DNA of 64,000 nt, taken from Solirubrobacter sp963724195. GTDB taxonomy: Bacteria; Actinomycetota; Thermoleophilia; Solirubrobacterales; Solirubrobacteraceae. A model generated the notes under the pieces. The model saw only the letters and a list, made by a program, of their open reading frames with translations. It did not search any database and had not been told where the DNA came from. Shown piece after piece: positions 10,715-18,370 of the stretch. Location of the stretch: assembly GCA_963724195.1 (NCBI GenBank), contig CAVRTQ010000018.1, forward strand, positions 1 to 64,000, given 5' to 3'. The first letter of the stretch is position 1; each line of letters begins with the position of its first letter. The position numbers were made by a program, and so were the translations under genes.

Positions 10715-11180
10715 AGAAGCCGTCTGCCAGAGGAGCGTCGGCATGGCCGACCGCTCCGACCGCGACACCTTCGAGCTCCGTGGCGACCCGGTCGCCATCG
10801 AGACCGCCCTGACCGAGCTCGGCCCGCTCGTCTGGGCGTCCTTCATCGGCGCCGACCGCGCGCTCGTCCGCTGCGCAGCCGAGTCGACACCCGAGGTGTC
10901 CGACGTCCTCGCGCACTACGGCGACGTCGCCGTCAAGGCCCGGACCGCGGCGTACGCCGTGATCGGGCTGGTCGGCCCGCGCGCGTCCGAGCTCCTGAAC
11001 GAGGTCGACCTCACGCCGTCCGGCCTGATCATCCGCGAGGCCCGCGACTCGTTCGAGATCCTGCTGCCGGCCGACCACGGCCCGTCCCTGTGGGACTTCC
11101 TCGTCGAGGCGGGCGAACCGTTCGACCTCGCCTGCGTCGGCCACGACGCCCTCGACCGCCTCGCCGCGGCCCGGAGATGA
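10614..11180 (+). CDS. GcvT/YgfZ or sarcosine-oxidase-gamma-like protein
   Basis: 188 residues resembling the folate-binding GcvT fold: RNHGAVIAERHGRRVPVSF, then the GMADRSDRDTFELRG signature (compare G-x-x-D-R-S in GcvT and YgfZ) and a C-terminal DSFEILLPADHG strand. Shorter than GcvT (about 360), so closer to the sarcosine oxidase gamma subunit or a truncated YgfZ. The role is unknown; no other oxidase subunit is nearby. It overlaps the apparent end of the MFS gene. Start ATG 10614; a TATCGT lies 10 bases upstream. Confidence 0.6.
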   Translation: MTSPLETVSRNHGAVIAERHGRRVPVSFGSTAAEEAVCQRSVGMADRSDRDTFELRGDPVAIETALTELGPLVWASFIGADRALVRCAAESTPEVSDVLAHYGDVAVKARTAAYAVIGLVGPRASELLNEVDLTPSGLIIREARDSFEILLPADHGPSLWDFLVEAGEPFDLACVGHDALDRLAAARR

Positions 11181-11185
11181 GCGAC

Positions 11186-11210
11186 GGGCGGCGCGCACCG
11201 CACGCCGCCC
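11186..11210. terminator. Hairpin between GcvT-like gene and tRNA-Met
   Basis: GGGCGGCG (11186-11193) and CGCCGCCC (11203-11210) form a perfect 8-bp stem with a 9-base loop, starting 6 bases after the stop of the plus gene and 12 bases beyond the 3' end of the minus tRNA. It could stop transcription from both sides. No T-tract follows, so it is a hairpin-only candidate. Confidence 0.45.
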
Positions 11211-11221
11211 GCTCACCGGCA

Positions 11222-11295
11222 TAGCTGGGGGGAGACTCGAACTCCCGACCTCACGATTATGAGTCGTGCGCTCTAGCCAGCTGAGCTACCCAGCC
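11222..11295 (-). tRNA. tRNA-Met (CAT), elongator type
   Basis: A complete 74-nt cloverleaf on the minus strand. Acceptor GGCTGGG pairs with CCCAGCT (one G-U) followed by discriminator A; the D-arm is GCTCAGCTGGCTAGAGC; the anticodon stem CACGA/TCGTG holds loop CTCATAA with anticodon CAT (plus 11259-11261); the T-arm is GGGAGTTCGAGTCTCCC. CCA is not encoded. The paired first base and D-arm fit an elongator rather than an initiator; an Ile2 (lysidine) tRNA with CAT cannot be fully excluded. Confidence 0.95.
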
Positions 11296-11306
11296 ACGAG
11301 CGGGTC

Positions 11307-11312
11307 AGGATA
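11307..11312 (-). promoter_or_regulatory. -10-like TATCCT upstream of tRNA-Met
   Basis: Minus-strand TATCCT lies 11 bases before the first base of the tRNA, which would give a 5' leader of about 4 bases. No clear -35 is visible. Supported by position only. Confidence 0.35.
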
Positions 11313-11336
11313 CCGAGCCGCGGCCCTGCCGTGCGC

Positions 11337-11354
11337 GGTGCGGTTCTCCGCACC
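11337..11354. other. Hairpin GGTGCGG-ttct-CCGCACC
   Basis: A perfect 7-bp stem with a 4-base loop in the 245-base gap between the epimerase gene and tRNA-Met. A second stem, CTCGGAA (11412-11418) with TTCCGAG (11427-11433), lies in the same gap. Either could end epimerase transcription; neither has a T-tract. No gene was recognised in the gap. Confidence 0.35.
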
Positions 11355-11540
11355 CCGCCGGCAGGACCAGCCGCACCGCAAGACGCCAGCCTGTACCCAC
11401 GGACCGGGGCGCTCGGAATGGCAGAGTTCCGAGTGTCAGTTCACCCCTTCCAACCACTCCCAAGGACCTCCAACACCCTCCTCCTCCCGCAGCGTCAGCG
11501 ACCGTCGTCTGCCCTCCTCCTCGGACGGCGCTCGCCTCTG

Positions 11541-12566
11541 TCACGAAGGCCCCGTCTGACCAGCGGGGCCTTCGTCGTTGTGGAGGGTCCGGCGCAACGC
11601 GTCCAGACCGGTGTACCGGGGCTCCCAGCCGAGTTCGCTCCGAGCCTTGGTCGTGTCCATGATCGAGTGCCGGGTGAGCGCCTCCGCCCACTCGGCGAAC
11701 GGTGGCGCGAACGGGAGGCCCGCCAGCGCACGGGCGCCGGTCCGCACCGCACGTTGCGGCAGCGCCAGCGGCGTGAGCCCGAGCTCGCGGGCGACATCGT
11801 GCGCGCTGAGCACCCCGTCGCCGGCGAGGTTGTACGCGCCGGGCGGGCCCGCGCCGACGACGCTGAGCAACAGCGCCCGGCCGACGTCGTCCTCGTCGAC
11901 GAACTGCAGGGGCAGGTCCGGCACCGCGACGGGCACGGGAACGGGCAGCCGCCGCACGAGCGCACCCAGGCCGCGGGCGAGCGCAGCGAGCGGTCCCGGC
12001 AGCAGATCCTTGGCGCCGAGTGCGTGCGGGCCGAGCACGACCGGCGGGCGCAGCAGGTACAGCCCGAGCTGGGGGTGTTGCTCCCCCTCGGCCGCGAGCA
12101 GGTGCTCGATCTCCGCCTTCTCCTGCGCGTAGAACAGATGCGCGGCGGGCCGCACCGGCCATTCCTCCGTCAGCCGGTACGGGTTGTCCGCGTGGAACCC
12201 GTACGCCGCGACCGAAGACGCGTACACGAACCGCTGCGCCCCGACCGCCGCCGCGGCGCGGAAGGCGTTCAGTGTGCCGTCGACGTTGATGGCGCGGATC
12301 GTCGCGCGGCCCGCGGTGCCGGTGATCATGAACGCCAGGTGCACCACGACGTCCGCACCGGCGAACGCATCCTCGAGCGCGTCTCGGTCGCGAACGTCGC
12401 CGCGGCGGTACTCCAGCTTGGTCCAGCCGTGCTCGGCCGGCTCGAACGGCCGACGCGCGATGCCGACGACGCGCGCGATCCGGGCGTCGGCTTCCAGCAA
12501 CGGGAGCAGGCCGAAGCCGAAGGTTCCCGTCGGACCCGTCACCGCCACCGTCAGTCCATCCGCCAT
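11541..12566 (-). CDS. NAD-dependent epimerase/dehydratase (SDR)
   Basis: 341-residue extended short-chain dehydrogenase. Rossmann motif VTGPTGTFGFGLL near the N-terminus, catalytic-type YAQEK (Y-x-x-x-K) near residue 140, and substrate-side motifs VVLGPHA and QFVDEDDVG. It probably acts on a sugar nucleotide or related carbonyl substrate, not identifiable. Similar in plan to the epimerase at 44692-45745. The ATG at 12566 is preceded by TAGAAC 7 bases upstream. The last 12 codons coincide with a perfect inverted repeat. Confidence 0.85.
   Translation of the reverse strand: MADGLTVAVTGPTGTFGFGLLPLLEADARIARVVGIARRPFEPAEHGWTKLEYRRGDVRDRDALEDAFAGADVVVHLAFMITGTAGRATIRAINVDGTLNAFRAAAAVGAQRFVYASSVAAYGFHADNPYRLTEEWPVRPAAHLFYAQEKAEIEHLLAAEGEQHPQLGLYLLRPPVVLGPHALGAKDLLPGPLAALARGLGALVRRLPVPVPVAVPDLPLQFVDEDDVGRALLLSVVGAGPPGAYNLAGDGVLSAHDVARELGLTPLALPQRAVRTGARALAGLPFAPPFAEWAEALTRHSIMDTTKARSELGWEPRYTGLDALRRTLHNDEGPAGQTGPS
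11543..11575. terminator. Perfect 12-bp inverted repeat at the epimerase 3' end
   Basis: ACGAAGGCCCCG (11543-11554) and CGGGGCCTTCGT (11564-11575) are perfectly complementary with a 9-base loop. The hairpin lies inside the last codons of the epimerase and abuts its stop. This is the strongest hairpin in the area and resembles a rho-independent terminator stem, but only a weak T-rich stretch follows on the plus side. Confidence 0.5.
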
Positions 12567-12627
12567 CCCTGGAGTTCTACCCCACCCGAGACGCCTCGCT
12601 GCACTCGAGCCCGATAGATCTCGGCAA

Positions 12628-13275
12628 TCACGCGCGGGCGTGCTGCGTGTGCGCGACCTGCTGGCCCGAAGCGACGACGAGATCGGTGACGAGGCTCGGC
12701 GGAAACAGGCCGTGAGCCACGACTCCGGGATCCGCGTCGAGTCGACCTGCCAGTTGTCGCGGCTCGTCAACCGCCCCGGTCCAGTCGGCGATGACGCCGC
12801 CGTCCGGGCTCAACACCCCTCCGCGCGGCACCGCGTGCCGAAGCCGCAGCAACGTGCTCTCGAGCCCGAACGCCAGCAGCTCGAGCGGGACGGGCGGCGA
12901 GAGCCGCGGCACCGCCTTCTCGTGCGAGGCGATGACCACGAACCGCGCCGCCGCCGCGGCGACCAGCTTCTCCCGCGTGTGCGCACGCCCCCCGCCCTTG
13001 ATCAGCCACGGCCCCGGCGCGATCTGGTCCGCGCCGTCGATCGCGATGTCCAGCTCGGGCAGCTGGTCGAACGACTCGACGACCAGCCCGGCGGCGACCG
13101 CCGCATGAGCCGTCGCCTCCGACGTGGCGACGCACCTGATCCGGAGCCCGCGCGCCGCCAGCAGCGGGATCAACGGTGCGACCGTCGTGCCCGTCCCCAA
13201 CCCGACGCGCATCCCGTCCTCGACCAGGCCGGCGGCGAACGCAGCGGCGGCGTGCTTTTCCTCGTCGGCGGTCAC
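12628..13275 (-). CDS. rpiA: Ribose-5-phosphate isomerase A
   Basis: Interconverts ribose 5-phosphate and ribulose 5-phosphate in the pentose phosphate pathway. 215 residues, the family length. Motifs: LGTGTTVAPL (phosphate loop, usually GTGST/GTGTT), AIDGADQI (catalytic Asp), LIKGGGRAHTREKLVA (K-G-G-G and the catalytic Glu region). GTG start at 13275; TAGTCC lies 7 bases before it. Intact frame. Confidence 0.93.
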   Translation of the reverse strand: MTADEEKHAAAAFAAGLVEDGMRVGLGTGTTVAPLIPLLAARGLRIRCVATSEATAHAAVAAGLVVESFDQLPELDIAIDGADQIAPGPWLIKGGGRAHTREKLVAAAAARFVVIASHEKAVPRLSPPVPLELLAFGLESTLLRLRHAVPRGGVLSPDGGVIADWTGAVDEPRQLAGRLDADPGVVAHGLFPPSLVTDLVVASGQQVAHTQHARA

Positions 13276-13324
13276 CGGTGCCGGACTACATCACAGGACG
13301 CTCGCAGGCACGGAGGGTCCGCGA

Positions 13325-14233
13325 TCACCGTCGTGCGAGGAGGTCGACGAGTGCCACCTCGGTGCGCATCTGGGTTTGTGCGGACGGTCGGAGTGTGAGC
13401 GCTCGCAACCGGGCGTGGTGGATGTCGAGTTCGGACGTCAGGTGGACGCGGCGAAGCCATGCCGGCTCAGTCCCGTCGGCGCGATCGCGGTCAACGCGGA
13501 CCGCCATGGCGCGAGCCACGGCAATCGCCGTCGGCTCGTCCGGCAACACCAGGAGCACCACGGTGCCCGACGAGCCCGCAGCCCACGTGTCGAGCAGGTC
13601 AAGTCGCGCCTCTAGGGCCGTGATGCTCAGGAGCGGGCGGAGCACGGCGACGAGTGCGCACGCAAGGGCGGACCGCGGCGCCATCTCCAGCACGAGGTCG
13701 GGCACTGTCTGGCGCGCGCCCGCTGGGCGACGCATTCCGGCGACTTGGCCACCCGCCGTGCGCTCGAACGCGAGCCACCAGGCCGCAACGTGCAAGGCAT
13801 GAACGACCTGTTCGAGGTCGTCCCACACGACCTCGAACGAGTCGACGCGCGATCTCGCGTCGACCAGGTCACGACCGGTATCGGTCAACGAACAGATTCG
13901 CGGCGTCTGTCCCGGACCGGCGCAGAGGAGATGGCCACGCCGCAGCCAGCCCTGCGCAGCCATCGACCACAGCCGGTGCCGGAGACCGCGCGGGGAAAGT
14001 CCTCCCAGGAAGCGACGATGGATCTGCGCGGTCGAGAGGACACCCAGCGTCCCGAGCGCCATGAGCATCTCCAGCTCATCCGCAGCCGGGTGACGAGGCT
14101 CAGCGACCGCCGTCGGGTTCTCCCACCGCAAGGCCCGCGGACGCGCGTAGCGCGCGAGCTCCGCCAGGGCCGGCGGAACCGGCACCACGGGCCCGGGGCG
14201 GTGCGTGGGCCGACGCTCGTGTCCACGGTCCAT
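13325..14233 (-). CDS. Winged-helix protein, replication-relaxation-like
   Basis: 302 residues. A winged-helix region at about 55-130 (LEMLMALGTLGVLSTAQIHRRF, RHRLWSMAAQGWLRRG, ICSLTDTGRDLV) resembles the replication-relaxation family found on chromosomes and plasmids of actinobacteria. The C-terminal 150 residues (DLVLEMAPRSALACALVAVLRPLL) look like a degenerate nuclease- or helicase-associated fold. DNA binding is likely; the function is unknown. The start is taken at ATG 14233 because upstream in-frame sequence has no coding character. No mobile-element genes are adjacent. Confidence 0.6.
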   Translation of the reverse strand: MDRGHERRPTHRPGPVVPVPPALAELARYARPRALRWENPTAVAEPRHPAADELEMLMALGTLGVLSTAQIHRRFLGGLSPRGLRHRLWSMAAQGWLRRGHLLCAGPGQTPRICSLTDTGRDLVDARSRVDSFEVVWDDLEQVVHALHVAAWWLAFERTAGGQVAGMRRPAGARQTVPDLVLEMAPRSALACALVAVLRPLLSITALEARLDLLDTWAAGSSGTVVLLVLPDEPTAIAVARAMAVRVDRDRADGTEPAWLRRVHLTSELDIHHARLRALTLRPSAQTQMRTEVALVDLLARR

Positions 14234-14396
14234 GCCCCTGATAGGCCGGCGAGGCCGAAGTTCTCCCCTCCCGACGCCGTCCAACACGGCCGGTTCGTCA
14301 CAGATTGAACCGCCGACGATCTTGGAGGCCCGGTCGCTTGAGAGGATGGTCGGGGATGGCAAGACGTGGCAGGTATCCGGCCTTTCGGGGGAGTAA

Positions 14397-14402
14397 TAGG
14401 CT
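14397..14402 (+). promoter_or_regulatory. -10 box TAGGCT of the monooxygenase gene
   Basis: TAGGCT lies 6 bases before the GTG start at 14409, a spacing that places transcription start on the start codon. It sits in the 175-base gap upstream of the divergent winged-helix gene. Confidence 0.55.
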
Positions 14403-14408
14403 TCGCCG

Positions 14409-14753
14409 GTGCCCGAGCCCGTTCTCGCCATCACCCACATCCACGGCATCGCGGGGCGTCGCGACGAGCTGCGCGCCCTGATGCGCGACACCGAGCAGGC
14501 CACGGCCGCGGAGGACGGCTGCCGCGTTTATCGCTTCACGGTCACGCTCGACGACCCGGACGAGTACGTGCACGTCCAGGAATGGGCGAGCGAGGAGACG
14601 TGGAAAGCCCACCAGCGCTCACCGGCCTTCAACGACTACCAGCGGTCCTTGTTCGACCTGCTCGCCCGGCCGTCGGAGATGGCGATCCACCGCGGCGCGC
14701 AGACCACGCGCCCCGCGCCCTCCGGTCCCCCGGACCCGCGCAGCCTCGACTAG
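14409..14753 (+). CDS. Antibiotic biosynthesis monooxygenase (ABM) domain protein
   Basis: 114 residues. A ferredoxin-like alpha/beta domain with the ABM pattern: LAITHIHGIAGRRDELRALM, EDGCRVYRFTVTLDDPDEYVHVQEWASEETWKAHQRSPAF. The family includes quinol monooxygenases (YgiN-like) and heme-degrading enzymes that act as dimers without a cofactor; the substrate here is unknown. GTG start fixed by the TAGGCT 6 bases upstream. The proline-rich tail (about 20 residues) is extra to the family. Confidence 0.82.
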   Translation: MPEPVLAITHIHGIAGRRDELRALMRDTEQATAAEDGCRVYRFTVTLDDPDEYVHVQEWASEETWKAHQRSPAFNDYQRSLFDLLARPSEMAIHRGAQTTRPAPSGPPDPRSLD

Positions 14754-14758
14754 CTCGA

Positions 14759-15172
14759 CTAGCGCGGGGTGATCAGCACCGGGGCCTTCGAGTCGCGGAG
14801 CAGCTTGCGGTCGAACGCGGGCCGGGGAACGGGCGTCGCCGTCGGGTCGGCGCGCGGGCCGACGATCAGCACCGGGCACGGCGCCCGGCGCGTGACCCAG
14901 CGCGCGATGCTCGGCCACAGTCTCCCGCGCGTGCCGAGCACGATCATCGCCGCGCCATGACGCTCGGCCGCGCGCAACAGACCCGGCCCCGTCGGTCCGT
15001 GCTCGATATGGCGATCGGTCGCACCGGCGTCCTCGACGAACGCCGGGACCTCCGTCCCCAACAGGCTGTTGGAGACGTGCACCAGGAGCACCGGCTCACC
15101 GGTCGCCTTGGCCGCGTCCATCACCGTCGCACCCGCTTCACTGCGGTCCACCGCACACATGACAAGTCCCAT
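14759..15172 (-). CDS. Universal stress protein (UspA family)
   Basis: 137-residue single Usp domain: N-terminal strand MGLVMCAVDRSEAG, VLLVHVSN, and the ATP-binding loop region VLGTRGRLWPSIARWV followed by CPVLIVGP. The canonical G-x2-G-x9-G-S/T loop is only partly kept (GTRGRL...T), so nucleotide binding is uncertain. Start ATG 15172. It ends 5 bases from the stop of the convergent monooxygenase gene. Confidence 0.85.
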   Translation of the reverse strand: MGLVMCAVDRSEAGATVMDAAKATGEPVLLVHVSNSLLGTEVPAFVEDAGATDRHIEHGPTGPGLLRAAERHGAAMIVLGTRGRLWPSIARWVTRRAPCPVLIVGPRADPTATPVPRPAFDRKLLRDSKAPVLITPR

Positions 15173-15239
15173 GCGGTCGATGCTCGCGCCGGCGGCTCCC
15201 ACGCTCCATGGGCGAGAACACCCAAAGCCGGGCGCCGCG

Positions 15240-15245
15240 TACTGT
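15240..15245 (+). promoter_or_regulatory. -10 box TACTGT of the ECF sigma gene
   Basis: TACTGT lies 7 bases before the GTG at 15253. It supports that GTG over the ATG at 15208 as the start. Confidence 0.5.
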
Positions 15246-15252
15246 TTCGCGG

Positions 15253-16182
15253 GTGCGTGACGACGATCCACTCGGTCAGTTCCGCTCCGAGCTGCGCGCG
15301 CACTGCTACCGGATGCTCGGCTCCGTGCACGATGCCGAGGACGTGCTGCAGGAAGTGAGCCTGCGGGCCTGGCGCGGGCGTGAGCGCTTCGAGGGCCGCT
15401 CGTCGCTGCGCACCTGGCTGCACCGGATCGCGACCAACGCGTGCCTGAACGAGCTCGACCGCAAGGAGCGGCGGGTCCTGCCCGTGGAGGTCTCCCCCGC
15501 GTCCGAGACGGCCACGCCGTACGAGCATCCCGACCACGAGCTGTTGTGGCTGGAGCCGTTCGCGGACGCGCCGGACGAGCAGGCCGCGCGCACCGAGTCG
15601 GTGGAGCTGGCGTTCGTCGCGGCCGTCCAGCACCTGCCGCCCAACCAGCGCGCGGCGCTGCTCATGTTCGACGTGCTCGGGTTCTCCGCCCAGGAGATCG
15701 CCGACGCCATGGACACGACCCGGGCCTCGGTGAACTCCGCGCTGCAGCGGGCGCGCGTGATCGTGGAGGAACGGCTCCCGCCGCGCTCGCAGGCGGAGAC
15801 GCTCCAGGCGCTCGGCGAGCAAGGCCAGCGCGAGCTCGTCGAGCGCTACACCCGCGCGCTCGAGAACGCCGACATGGACGAGCTGGTGAAGCTGCTGACC
15901 GAGGACGCGACGTGGTCGATGCCGCCGCTCCCGTCCTGGTACCGCGGGCACGACGCGATCGAGGCCTTCCTGCGCGCCGGCCCGTTCCGGCACCGCTGGA
16001 AGCACGTCCCCGTCCGGGCCAACGGCCAGCTCGCGGTCGCCGCCTATTGGGAGATGGAGGGGGAGTTCACCGCGTACGTGATCGACGTGCTCGATCTGCG
16101 CGAGGACCGGATCGCCTCGGTCACGGCGTTCATCGGCGCCGAGCACTTCGCGCGCTTCGGATTGCCACCCACGCTCCGATGA
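15253..16182 (+). CDS. ECF sigma factor with C-terminal SnoaL-like domain
   Basis: 309 residues. Sigma-70 region 2 at about 10-75 (RAHCYRMLGSVHDAEDVLQEVSLRAW, RSSLRTWLHRIATNACL), region 4 at about 115-170 (QHLPPNQRAALLMFDVLGFSAQEIADAMDTT), then an NTF2/SnoaL-like domain (180-305). This is the SigJ/SigG-like ECF group, in which the C-terminal domain replaces a separate anti-sigma factor and modulates activity. No anti-sigma gene is adjacent, as expected. The start is decided by the TACTGT 7 bases upstream. Confidence 0.9.
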   Translation: MRDDDPLGQFRSELRAHCYRMLGSVHDAEDVLQEVSLRAWRGRERFEGRSSLRTWLHRIATNACLNELDRKERRVLPVEVSPASETATPYEHPDHELLWLEPFADAPDEQAARTESVELAFVAAVQHLPPNQRAALLMFDVLGFSAQEIADAMDTTRASVNSALQRARVIVEERLPPRSQAETLQALGEQGQRELVERYTRALENADMDELVKLLTEDATWSMPPLPSWYRGHDAIEAFLRAGPFRHRWKHVPVRANGQLAVAAYWEMEGEFTAYVIDVLDLREDRIASVTAFIGAEHFARFGLPPTLR

Positions 16183-16212
16183 ATCCGGCGGCCGGCTCCG
16201 GTCGGCCTCTCC

Positions 16213-17569
16213 ATGAGCAAGAACCGACATCCTCGCGCTGATGTGCGGCGTGGTGGTGATGACGGTGATCGACCTCGCCATCGTCAACACGGCGCTGCCG
16301 TCGATCCAGACCGACCTCGGCGCCGAGCCCGCGGACCTGCAGTGGGTGGTGGTGATCTACGGCATCTTCGTCGCCGGGTTCCTGCTCCTCGGTGGGCGCA
16401 TGGGCGACCTGGCCGGCCATCGCCGCGTGCTGATGGCCGGCGTGGCGATCCTTACCGCCGCCTCGCTCGTGGGCGGCCTGGCCGGCTCGCTCGAAGTGCT
16501 GATCGCGGCCCGCGCCGCGCAGGGCCTCGGCGCCGCGCTCGCGGCACCGAACGCGCTCGCGGTCCTCTCCAACACGTTCGCGGAAGGGCCGGAGCGCAAC
16601 CGCGCGATGGGGATCTTCGGCGCGGCGGGTGGCTCCGCCGCGGCGTTCAGCGCCGTGCTCGGCGGTCTGCTCGTGCAGGGTCCGGGCTGGCCGTGGGCGT
16701 TCTACATCAACGTCCCGGTCGGCATCGTGCTGTTCGTGCTGCTCGCACGCATGCCGGCCGAAGCGGAGCGCCCGGCGCGGGAGCGCGCGGACGCCACCGG
16801 CGCGATCGCGCTCACGCTCGGGATGATGGCCGTGGCCTTCGGCGTGCACGAGACGATCGAGTACGGCTGGGTCTCCTGGCAGGCGCTCTTGCCGCTGCTC
16901 GGTGGGCTCGCGCTCCTCGGCGGCTTCGTGGTCCACGAGGGTCGCGCGAGCACCCCGCTGATCCCGTTGAGGACGCTGCGCAAGCCGTCGTTGCTGTGGG
17001 CGAACGTCGCCGCGGGCCTGCTGTGGGCGAGCTTCCTCGGCCTGATCTATCAGGCCACGCTGTTCATGCAGCAGGTGCAGGGCTACTCGCCGCTCGCGTC
17101 CGGCGCGGCGACGTTGCCGATCGCGTTCGTGTCGCTCTTCATCGCGGCGCAGGTGGCTCCGGGCTGCGTGAACCGGATCGGCGCGGCGCCGACGATCGGG
17201 GTCGGGTTGCTGATCATGGGCGCGGGGATGCTCCTGCTCTCCGGCGTGCCCGAGCAGGCCGACTACCTGACGGACTTCGTGCCCGGCTACACCGTCATCG
17301 GCCTCGGCCTGGGACTGGCCGAGATGGCCACGCCGCTGGCGGCGCTCGCCGGGGTGCGCGAGGGCGAGTCCGGGCTGGCGAGCGGCGCCGTGGAGACTGC
17401 GCGTGAGCTCGGCGGCTCACTCGGCCTCGCGCTGCTCGTCTCGATCGCGCTGGGCGCGGCCGTCGACGGCACGGACGCGTTCCACCGCAGCGTGATCGGC
17501 GCGGCGATCTGCGCTGCGGTGGGCGCGGTGGTGGCGCTGACGCTGTTGCGGCGGGCCGCTCGCCGCTAG
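16213..17569 (+). CDS. MFS drug exporter (EmrB/QacA type, frameshift near start)
   Basis: Inner-membrane multidrug antiporter of the DHA2 type, about 450 residues with 12-14 TM helices. Motifs: VIDLAIVNTALPSI in TM1, GGRMGDLAGHRRVLMAG after TM2, and the antiporter motif region GAAGGSAAAFSAVLGGLL. The N-terminus fits ATG 16213 if one A is removed near 16222 (MSK-TDILALM); as written the long frame lacks a proper start. It overlaps the convergent secreted-protein gene in a CTAG. It follows the ECF sigma gene by 30 bases and may be its target. Confidence 0.88.
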
Positions 17570-18288
17570 CGGCGGACGACCGTCGACGGGAACGGGAGCA
17601 CGAAGAACGGGCCGAACACGGTCACGCCCGGCGTGCCGAACCGCGTCGCCGTCTGGTGGCAGGTGCCCTCGTCGATGATCTGGTGCCGGGCCTCGCCCGT
17701 GCGCAGGTCCACGGTGACCCGGCCCACGAGCGACGCGCGGTCACGGACGCGGCCGCTCGAGTCGACGATGTAGGCGTGGATCGGGTTGACCGAGCTGAAC
17801 CGCTTCTCGGTCAGCTCCTCGTGCGCGAGGTCGGACATCATCAGGCGGAACGTCTCGCCGGTGGCGTTGACGACGGTCGTGTCGAGCGTCCCGACGAAGG
17901 TGAAGATGTTCGGGAACCCGGTCCCGAACGTGGGCGGGTACGGTGCGGGCCGCGGGGCGGTGGCCGAGCCGCGGGTGACCGTCTTGAACGTGGCGGGGGC
18001 GGCGAGGCGGTAGGTGCCGTTCTCGCACTGGATGGCCGGGACCGCGATCGGCAGCGTCTGCTCGCTGCGCACGATCGGATAGCCGGCCTCGGGGATCCCG
18101 AAGCGGTCCTCGTCGATGTGCGTGTGCAGACCGAACTGCGTCAGGCCCACGGTGAACCCGGGCCCCTTGGCCAGGGTGAACAGCGGGTTGTCGACGACCT
18201 TGAGGTCGTTCGAACCCCATCCGGTCGCGCCCGCGGTACCCGCCGGTACCAGGCTCAAGGCGACGACCAACCCCACAAAGCGCTTCAC
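17566..18288 (-). CDS. Secreted protein of unknown function
   Basis: 240 residues with a clear signal peptide (MKRFVGLVVALSLVPAGTAGATG, cleavage about residue 20-22). The mature part is beta-rich with two cysteines (IQCENG, GTCHQ) that could form a disulfide. No known domain recognised. The GTG start is preceded by GGGAGGGG about 7 bases upstream, one of the few clear Shine-Dalgarno sites here, so this transcript has a leader. The stop overlaps that of the convergent MFS gene (CTAG). Confidence 0.7.
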   Translation of the reverse strand: MKRFVGLVVALSLVPAGTAGATGWGSNDLKVVDNPLFTLAKGPGFTVGLTQFGLHTHIDEDRFGIPEAGYPIVRSEQTLPIAVPAIQCENGTYRLAAPATFKTVTRGSATAPRPAPYPPTFGTGFPNIFTFVGTLDTTVVNATGETFRLMMSDLAHEELTEKRFSSVNPIHAYIVDSSGRVRDRASLVGRVTVDLRTGEARHQIIDEGTCHQTATRFGTPGVTVFGPFFVLPFPSTVVRR

Positions 18289-18370
18289 GGTTTTCCCCTC
18301 CCGTTAGACGGTGTCGCGACCGGACGCTATCGGCCACTCACACGACTTTCATGCACCGAACGGTGATCGC

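Noticed and set aside
11222..11295. tRNA-Met as an attachment site for an integrated element
   Set aside because: No repeated tRNA 3' end and no integrase in the window.
11296..11540. Structured non-coding RNA or riboswitch in the gap before tRNA-Met
   Set aside because: Two hairpins are visible, but no arrangement matching a known RNA family was recognised; a covariance search would be needed.
13325..14233. Replication-relaxation-like gene as a sign of an integrated plasmid or ICE
   Set aside because: No integrase, relaxase, Rep, att repeats or base-composition change are nearby; the family also occurs on chromosomes.
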